Assembly: GCA_900553305.1 (NCBI GenBank)
Contig: USDI01000056.1
Span: 1 to 11,690 of the forward strand
From: an uncultured Lachnospiraceae bacterium
GTDB taxonomy: Bacteria; Bacillota; Clostridia; Lachnospirales; Lachnospiraceae
Reading direction: 5' to 3'
DNA length: 11,690 nucleotides
In this document: positions 7,213-11,690 of the stretch, in pieces
Layout: every line of letters starts with the position of its first letter
How positions within the stretch are numbered: the stretch's first letter is position 1
Made by a program: the position numbers and the translations under genes
The notes under the pieces: generated by a model
What the model saw: the letters and a program-made list of their open reading frames with translations, nothing else
Databases searched by the model: none
Told to the model about the DNA's origin: nothing

Positions 7213-8397
7213 ATGATGGTGAATGAAATTCAGGATCATCTTACGCAGACAATTATTCCCTTTTGGAAGAATTTAAGAGATAATGAGCATGGTGGATATT
7301 ACGGCTATATGACCTATGATCTTGCAGTAGACAGGAAGGCGGTAAAGGGATGTATCTTAAACAGCCGTATCATGTGGTTTTTCTCCAATGCTTATACCCT
7401 GCTTAAGGACGAGTCCCTTTTGGACGAAGCAAAGCATGCATATGAGTTTTTGAAGACTTACTGTCTGGATCGTGTGAACGGTGGAATCTTCTGGTCCATT
7501 CAGTACGACGGAAAGCCGGAGGACACCACGAAACATACTTACAATCAGGCATTCGCAATCTATGCTTTAAGTTCTTATTATGAGGCGTCAGGTGACGAAG
7601 AAGCATTAAACATTGCCAAAGAGTTATACAACATTATTGAAAATAAATGTACCGACGAAATCGGATATCTGGAAGCATTCAATAAGGAATTCCACTTGAT
7701 TGAGAATGACAAGCTTTCTGAAAACGGTGTTATCGCGGACAAGACAATGAATACCCTGCTTCATGTATTTGAAGCATATACCGAGCTGTATCGTGTGGCA
7801 AAGCTGCCGGAAGTAGCGGAGAGCCTTAAATGGATCATGGATACCTTTGCAACGAAGGTGTACAATCCCGGGCTTCATCGTCAGGAAGTGTTCTTTGATG
7901 CAAACATGAACACGATCATTGATCTTCATTCCTATGGACACGACATTGAAACGGCATGGTTGATGGATCGTGGTACCGAAGTTCTTGGAGATCCGAAGTA
8001 CGAAGCACTTCTTTCTCCGATTACGAAGGATCTGACAGCCCAGATTTACAAGGTTGCGTTTGACGGACATTCTCTGGCAAACGAATGTGAAAAGGGCGTT
8101 GTAAATACACATCGTATCTGGTGGGTACAGGCAGAAACGGTTGTCGGATTTTTAAATGGTTATGAGAAGGATCCTTCCAAGACCGAATATCTGGAGGCTG
8201 CAAAGAGCGAATGGCAGTTCATTAAGGATCATGTCATTGATAAGCGTGCAGGTTCAGAATGGTTCTGGGAAGTAGATCCGGAGGGTAAGCCTTACGAGGG
8301 AAGACCGATTGTAGAATCCTGGAAGTGCCCGTATCATAACGGAAGAATGTGTTTCGAAGTAATTAAGAGATCCCGCAAAGAAGGAGGAAAATTCTAA
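7213..8397 (+). CDS. Cellobiose/mannobiose 2-epimerase (AGE family)
   Basis: Cytoplasmic enzyme of the N-acylglucosamine 2-epimerase fold (an alpha/alpha barrel) that interconverts the reducing-end sugar of beta-1,4 disaccharides. Here it most likely converts beta-1,4-mannobiose to mannosyl-glucose. The frame is open from ATG 7198, but that ATG overlaps the ribosome site GGAGGG (7200-7205); ATG 7213, 7 bases after it, is preferred and gives 394 residues. With that start the expected catalytic residues fall at Arg52 (NSRIMW), His243 and Glu246 (SYGHDIETAW), Trp304, Glu308 (RIWWVQAE) and His375 (CPYHNGR), nearly identical to the numbering I recall for Ruminococcus albus cellobiose epimerase. 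Its stop lies two bases before the next start. Between a mannoside transporter and two GH130 phosphorylases, a mannobiose role is favoured over lactose or cellobiose metabolism; that choice is an inference. Confidence 0.93.
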   Translation: MMVNEIQDHLTQTIIPFWKNLRDNEHGGYYGYMTYDLAVDRKAVKGCILNSRIMWFFSNAYTLLKDESLLDEAKHAYEFLKTYCLDRVNGGIFWSIQYDGKPEDTTKHTYNQAFAIYALSSYYEASGDEEALNIAKELYNIIENKCTDEIGYLEAFNKEFHLIENDKLSENGVIADKTMNTLLHVFEAYTELYRVAKLPEVAESLKWIMDTFATKVYNPGLHRQEVFFDANMNTIIDLHSYGHDIETAWLMDRGTEVLGDPKYEALLSPITKDLTAQIYKVAFDGHSLANECEKGVVNTHRIWWVQAETVVGFLNGYEKDPSKTEYLEAAKSEWQFIKDHVIDKRAGSEWFWEVDPEGKPYEGRPIVESWKCPYHNGRMCFEVIKRSRKEGGKF

Positions 8398-8399
8398 CA

Positions 8400-9572
8400 A
8401 TGAATAAGCATTATAAGATCGAGTCAGCCAAGCTTGAGCTGCTCATCAACCGTAAAAACGAGATCGACCCTGATTTTTACAATGGTATTTATGACAAGTA
8501 TAAATATCCCGTATTAACAAGAGAGCATGCTCCTTTAATCTGGCAGTATGACTTCAATCCGGAAACAAATCCTTACTTCATGAAGCGTCTTGGAATCAAT
8601 GCTGTATTGAATTCCGGAGCAATTGAATTAAACGGTAAATATTATCTGGTAGCCAGGGTAGAAGGCGATGACCGTAAGTCTTTCTTTGCAGTAGCAGAAA
8701 GTGACAGCCCGGTGGACGGATTCCGTTTCTGGGACTACCCGATTCTTCTTCCCGATACCTGTCCGGAAGAGACCAACGTATATGACATGCGTCTTACCAA
8801 GCATGAAGATGGTTACATCTATGGTGTATTCTGTTCCGAAAGCAAGGATACTTCCGTAAGTGATCTTTCTGCAGCAGTTGCAGCAGCAGGTATTGTAAGA
8901 ACCAAGGATTTAAAGACCTGGGAAAGACTGGATAACTTAACCACTCTTCATTCTCCCCAGCAGAGAAATGTGGTTCTTCATCCGGAATTTGTAAATGGCA
9001 AGTATGCATTCTACACCAGACCGATGGATGATTTCATTGACACCGGATCAGGCGGCGGTATCGGATTTGGTTTATGTGATGATATCGAGCATGCAGTCAT
9101 TGATGAAGAAAAGATGACCAGCTTACGTAAGTATCACACCATTACCGAGGTTAAGAACGGTGCAGGCGCTGTTCCGATCAAGACCGAAAAGGGATGGATT
9201 CATATTGCACATGGTGTTCGTAATACGGCTGCAGGTCTTCGTTATGTTATTTATGCATTTGCAACCGACTTAAACGATCCTTCCAAGGTGATCGCAGAGC
9301 CTTCCGGAATGCTGATCGGACCCAGAGGCGCAGAAAGAGTCGGAGACGTTTCCAACGTTGTATTCACGAACGGTGCAATTGCAACAGAAAACGGTGATGT
9401 TTATATTTACTATGCATCCAGTGATACCAGAATGCATGTAGCATCCACAACCATTGACAAACTGGTGGATTATGTATTTAATACTCCGAAGGATCCGCTT
9501 CGTTCTGTAGAGTGTGTTGCACAGAGATGTGACCTCGTAAAGAAGAATCTGGAATACCTGAATCGCAGATAA
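8400..9572 (+). CDS. GH130 subfamily 1-like 4-O-beta-mannosyl-glucose phosphorylase
   Basis: A 390-residue cytoplasmic five-bladed beta-propeller phosphorylase. The sequence resembles characterised mannosylglucose phosphorylases (GH130_1): GINAVLNSGAIELNGKYYLVARVEGDDRKSFFAVAES (about 65-101), FRFWDYPI, then NVYDMRL with the likely general-acid Asp at 129, followed by ARG/His phosphate-site candidates including GWIHIAHGVR (about 265) and HPEF (about 199). Length matches the subfamily (about 390). It would phosphorolyse Man-beta-1,4-Glc, made by the epimerase immediately upstream, into mannose 1-phosphate and glucose. ATG 8400 follows AAGGAGG (8381-8387) and starts two bases after the epimerase stop, so the two are tightly coupled. 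The final codons CGC AGA TAA form part of a 12-bp direct repeat flanking the inserted element downstream. Subfamily assignment is from recognised motifs, without an alignment. Confidence 0.9.
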   Translation: MNKHYKIESAKLELLINRKNEIDPDFYNGIYDKYKYPVLTREHAPLIWQYDFNPETNPYFMKRLGINAVLNSGAIELNGKYYLVARVEGDDRKSFFAVAESDSPVDGFRFWDYPILLPDTCPEETNVYDMRLTKHEDGYIYGVFCSESKDTSVSDLSAAVAAAGIVRTKDLKTWERLDNLTTLHSPQQRNVVLHPEFVNGKYAFYTRPMDDFIDTGSGGGIGFGLCDDIEHAVIDEEKMTSLRKYHTITEVKNGAGAVPIKTEKGWIHIAHGVRNTAAGLRYVIYAFATDLNDPSKVIAEPSGMLIGPRGAERVGDVSNVVFTNGAIATENGDVYIYYASSDTRMHVASTTIDKLVDYVFNTPKDPLRSVECVAQRCDLVKKNLEYLNRR

Positions 9573-9573
9573 T
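9562..9573. repeat. Left 12-bp direct repeat (putative target-site duplication)
   Basis: ATCGCAGATAAT, containing the last codons and the TAA stop of the upstream GH130 gene. The identical 12 bp recur at 9758-9769, immediately outside the other end of the inverted-repeat element. Flanking bases differ (A/T before, T/G after), so the repeat is exactly 12 bp. Confidence 0.75.
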
Positions 9574-9757
9574 TACAGTTCAGCCATGCCCATTCATAAG
9601 CTGCCGGATTGTACAGATTGGCTAACAAGTATACGTGTTTTCCGGCAACTTATTTCATGTCGGGCGTCCGCCCTATAGAAATGATTGCATAAGCTGCCCT
9701 TAGTGAGCAAGCTTCCACGGTCATCTTACACAATCATTTCTGCATGGCTGAACTGTT
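9574..9757. mobile_element. Small structured MITE-like palindromic element inserted between the two GH130 genes
   Basis: A 184-bp non-coding block with perfect 15-bp terminal inverted repeats: ACAGTTCAGCCATGC (9575-9589) and GCATGGCTGAACTGT (9742-9756), one T outside each end, and identical 12-bp direct repeats outside those. Inside are three hairpins in order: ATAAGCTGCCGGA (9596-9608) with TCCGGCAACTTAT (9641-9653), 12 of 13 paired around a 32-base loop; GGGC/GCCC (9662-9673) with a GTCC loop; and AGAAATGATTG (9677-9687) with CAATCATTTCT (9731-9741), perfect, abutting the right terminal repeat. As RNA it would fold into a closed stem with three branches. No ORF or transposase is inside, so mobility would need help in trans, as for ERIC, BOX or RUP-type elements. 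Removing it together with one 12-bp repeat leaves a gap of about 50 bp between the GH130 genes, like the other spacings here. It could instead be a conserved structured RNA; its family is not recognised. Confidence 0.65.
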
Positions 9758-9769
9758 ATCGCAGATAAT
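9758..9769. repeat. Right 12-bp direct repeat (putative target-site duplication)
   Basis: ATCGCAGATAAT, identical to 9562-9573 and lying one base outside the right terminal inverted repeat. As it reproduces the stop region of the upstream gene in a non-coding position, duplication during insertion explains it better than chance. Confidence 0.75.
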
Positions 9770-9819
9770 GAGCTGCGGCTTATAAAATGAAAATAGAAAC
9801 CAACAGAAAGGAAAATGAA

Positions 9820-10842
9820 ATGAGCGAATTAAAAATGATTGCCCCTCCTGTTAAGAATGTTCCCTGGCAGGAAAGACCCGCAAATTTAAAAGGAGCACCG
9901 ATCTGGAGATATACGGAGAATCCGATTATCGGAAGAAATCCGGTAGAAGGTGTTGCAAGAATCTTTAACAGTGCCGTAATGCCTTACGGTGATGAGTTCA
10001 TCGGTGTATTCCGTGGTGAACAGACAAACGGTATCCCTTATATCTATATGGGAAGAAGTAAAGATGCCATTCACTGGGATTTTGATAAGGAAAAGATTCC
10101 TTTTGTAAATGAAAAGGGAGAACCTTTCATGCCCAGATATGCATATGATCCGAGACTTGTAAAGGTAGAGGATACCTATTACATTATCTGGTGTCAGGAT
10201 TTCTATGGAGCTTCCATTGGTATGGCTAAGACCACAGACTTCAAGACCTTTACAAGACTGGAGAATCCGTTCATTCCTTACAACAGAAATGCCGTATTAT
10301 TCCCTCGTAAGATCAACGGTAACTACATGCTGTTAAGCAGACCTTCCGACAGTGGACATACACCGTTCGGTGACATCTTCTTAAGCGAAAGCCCGGATCT
10401 GGTATACTGGGGCAAGCACAGACATGTAATGAGCCAGGGAAGCGAATGGTGGGAGTCCGTTAAGATCGGCGGCGGCGCTGCTCCGATCGAGACAAGCGAA
10501 GGCTGGCTTCTGTTCTATCATGGCGTAAGCGGAACCTGTAACGGATTTGTTTACTCTATTGGTGGAGCAATCCTTGACCTTGAGAATCCTTCTATAGTAA
10601 AATATCGTTGTGAGACCTTCCTTCTTACTCCGGAAGAGTGGTATGAAGAAAGAGGATTCGTTCCTAACGTATGTTTCCCCTGTGCAACGATTCATGATCC
10701 GGAAACCGGAAGAATTGCCATTTACTATGGCTGCGCAGACAGCTATGTAGGTCTTGCATTTACACAGTTCGAAGATATTGTTGCTTATATTAAAGAGCAC
10801 AGCAAATTAACTGAAACCGATACGGAAATCGGTATCAGATAA
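9820..10842 (+). CDS. GH130 subfamily 2-like beta-1,4-mannooligosaccharide phosphorylase
   Basis: A 340-residue cytoplasmic beta-propeller phosphorylase, shorter than and distinct from the upstream GH130. It starts with PIWRYTENPIIGRNPVEGVARIFNSAV, then FRGEQTNGIPYIYMGRSKDAIHWDF, then RYAYDPRL with the probable catalytic Asp at 110, then YNRNAVLFPRKINGNYMLLSRPSD, GGGAAPIETSEGWLLFYHGV and the closing IYYGCADSYVGLAF. These fit GH130_2 enzymes that remove the non-reducing-end mannose from mannooligosaccharides with phosphate, giving mannose 1-phosphate. ATG 9820 is chosen because GAAAGG (9806-9811) precedes it by 8 bases; the in-frame ATG at 9787 has no ribosome site. A structured element lies in its leader and may influence its expression relative to the upstream phosphorylase. 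Substrate chain length is an inference from the subfamily. Confidence 0.9.
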   Translation: MSELKMIAPPVKNVPWQERPANLKGAPIWRYTENPIIGRNPVEGVARIFNSAVMPYGDEFIGVFRGEQTNGIPYIYMGRSKDAIHWDFDKEKIPFVNEKGEPFMPRYAYDPRLVKVEDTYYIIWCQDFYGASIGMAKTTDFKTFTRLENPFIPYNRNAVLFPRKINGNYMLLSRPSDSGHTPFGDIFLSESPDLVYWGKHRHVMSQGSEWWESVKIGGGAAPIETSEGWLLFYHGVSGTCNGFVYSIGGAILDLENPSIVKYRCETFLLTPEEWYEERGFVPNVCFPCATIHDPETGRIAIYYGCADSYVGLAFTQFEDIVAYIKEHSKLTETDTEIGIR

Positions 10843-10862
10843 GATCATAAGAAGATCATAAG
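10841..10862. repeat. Short tandem duplication at the GH130_2 stop codon
   Basis: AAGATCATAAG occurs twice back to back (10841-10851, 10852-10862). The first copy includes the last two bases of the TAA stop. Probably replication slippage; no function is apparent. Confidence 0.6.
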
Positions 10863-10869
10863 AAAGGCA

Positions 10870-10910
10870 GGAAAGGCTTGTTGAAAAGCAGGCCTTTCCG
10901 AATATTTTCT
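10870..10910 (+). terminator. Intercistronic hairpin before the esterase gene
   Basis: GGAAAGGC (10870-10877) pairs with GCCTTTCC (10892-10899), and the stem extends inward with TTGT against GCAG to about 12 bp with loop TGAAAA. GAATATTTTCT follows, a modest T-rich tail, so it may terminate a fraction of transcripts or stabilise the phosphorylase mRNA. The esterase's ribosome site lies 26 bases downstream. Confidence 0.6.
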
Positions 10911-10935
10911 AAAGAAACAAATTGGGGAGGTGCCT

Positions 10936-11690
10936 ATGGGATATCCGGTAGATTTTGAAAAAGGCGAGTTAAACAGAGGTAATTGGAAGCGCATTAAAAA
11001 GTGCATGAAAAAGGCAGAAGCAGGAGAATCCATCAAAGTTGGATTTCTTGGTGGATCCATTACACAGGGAAGCCTGTCTTCCACACCCGAAACATGCTAT
11101 GCTTATCTGGTTTATAAGTGGTGGAAGGAGAAATTCCCTCAGAGTCAGGTAGAGTACATTAATGCAGGAATTGGCGGTACAACCTCCCAGTTTGGTGTGT
11201 CCAGAGTAGAGCAGCACTTATTACAGAAGAAGCCTGACTTTATTCTGATTGAGTTTGCAGTAAATGATGATAACAATGAATTTTTCAGAGAGACCTACGA
11301 AGGTCTGATTCGTAAAACCTATGGTGATGTAAGTGCACCGGCTGTTCTTTTAATGAATAATGTCAGGTACGATGACGGAAGCAGTGCTGAAGACCAGCAT
11401 GTAGTAGTGGCACGTGCTTATCAGCTTCCGATGGTCAGCATGAAGAGCACCATCTTACCACCGGTTAAATCCGGTCAGATTAAGAATCGTGAGATTACCC
11501 CCGATGATCTTCATCCGAACGATGATGGTCATGCGCTGGTTGCAAAGGTCATTACCACATTCTTAGAGAAAATTTATCAGGATCGTGATACCGAAGAAGC
11601 AGATCCTGATTTTAACGGGAAAACACTTCCGAATCCGATTACTGCCAATGAGTATGAGAATTCGGTACGGTATAAAAATTATAACAGCAC
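10936..11690 (+). CDS. SGNH-hydrolase carbohydrate acetylesterase, CE17-like (3' truncated)
   Basis: The first 251 residues are visible, in frame to the window edge. All SGNH blocks are present: GFLGGSITQG with the nucleophile Ser41, NAGIGGTTSQFG with block II glycine (about 78-81), EFAVNDDN with block III Asn110, and DDLHPNDDGH with the catalytic Asp190 and His193. There is no signal peptide (it begins MGYPVDFEKGELNRG), so it should act in the cytoplasm. The SGNH fold starts at the N-terminus, unlike CE2 enzymes, which carry a jelly-roll domain first, and this with the mannan context points to CE17: mannan O-acetylesterases that deacetylate imported oligosaccharides. Residues beyond about 225 begin a linker, so a C-terminal carbohydrate-binding module (CBM35 in the described Roseburia enzyme) may follow outside the window. 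ATG 10936 follows GGGGAGG (10924-10930) with a 5-base spacer. Family assignment is by motifs and memory, without a search. Confidence 0.82.
   Translation, partial: MGYPVDFEKGELNRGNWKRIKKCMKKAEAGESIKVGFLGGSITQGSLSSTPETCYAYLVYKWWKEKFPQSQVEYINAGIGGTTSQFGVSRVEQHLLQKKPDFILIEFAVNDDNNEFFRETYEGLIRKTYGDVSAPAVLLMNNVRYDDGSSAEDQHVVVARAYQLPMVSMKSTILPPVKSGQIKNREITPDDLHPNDDGHALVAKVITTFLEKIYQDRDTEEADPDFNGKTLPNPITANEYENSVRYKNYNS

Noticed and set aside
9574..9757. Reading the element between the GH130 genes as a plain rho-independent terminator or a CRISPR repeat
   Set aside because: There is no T-run after the right arm, the arms are far apart with ordered internal hairpins, and there is no regularly spaced repeat array.
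9781..9819. Alternative start at ATG 9787 for the second GH130, with TATAAAAT just before it read as a promoter
   Set aside because: No ribosome site precedes ATG 9787, no -35 lies at proper spacing before TATAAA, and ATG 9820 has a good site and fits the family N-terminus.

Overview
This window comes from a low-to-mid GC Firmicute, most likely a gut Lachnospiraceae of the Roseburia/Eubacterium type. The reasons are strong AGGAGG ribosome sites, a lipoprotein with an acidic Ala/Glu-rich linker typical of that family, a split-permease sugar ABC transporter with no ATPase gene beside it, and a gene set resembling the published beta-mannan utilisation locus of Roseburia intestinalis. The taxonomic call is an inference from gene content and style; no rRNA or other marker is present.

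Layout. 1-554 is the 3' end of a LacI-family regulator, closed by a good intrinsic terminator (589-620). 728-2440 is a Na+/phosphate symporter with a PhoU-like tail. It converges on a minus-strand AraC-family regulator (2453-3370). A 359-bp AT-rich divergent region (3371-3729) carries two perfect 14-bp direct repeats spaced 20 bp apart, with a third partial copy inside the araC-type gene; these are the best candidates for the regulator's operator. From 3730 to the window end all genes run on the plus strand as one apparent operon: a lipoprotein sugar-binding protein, two ABC permeases, a cellobiose/mannobiose 2-epimerase, a GH130 subfamily 1-like phosphorylase, a GH130 subfamily 2-like phosphorylase, and a truncated SGNH acetylesterase resembling CE17.

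How it works together (inference from families). The ABC importer brings in beta-mannooligosaccharides, some of them acetylated. The SGNH esterase removes acetyl groups in the cytoplasm, since it has no signal peptide. The second GH130 shortens the chains phosphorolytically, releasing mannose 1-phosphate and ending at mannobiose. The epimerase turns mannobiose into mannosyl-glucose, and the first GH130 splits that with phosphate into mannose 1-phosphate and glucose. The AraC-type protein is the likely local activator; the LacI-type protein may belong to the locus or to whatever lies upstream. The metabolic system is already described in related bacteria.

The least explained feature is non-coding. 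Between the two GH130 genes sits a 184-bp element (9574-9757) with 15-bp perfect terminal inverted repeats and three internal hairpins, flanked on both sides by an identical 12-bp sequence (ATCGCAGATAAT), one copy of which contains the stop codon of the upstream gene. This looks like insertion of a small non-autonomous, highly structured element with target-site duplication into an operon that tolerates it. Three further intercistronic hairpins (5217-5245, 7126-7163, 10870-10899) suggest that segments of the operon mRNA are separately stabilised or attenuated.
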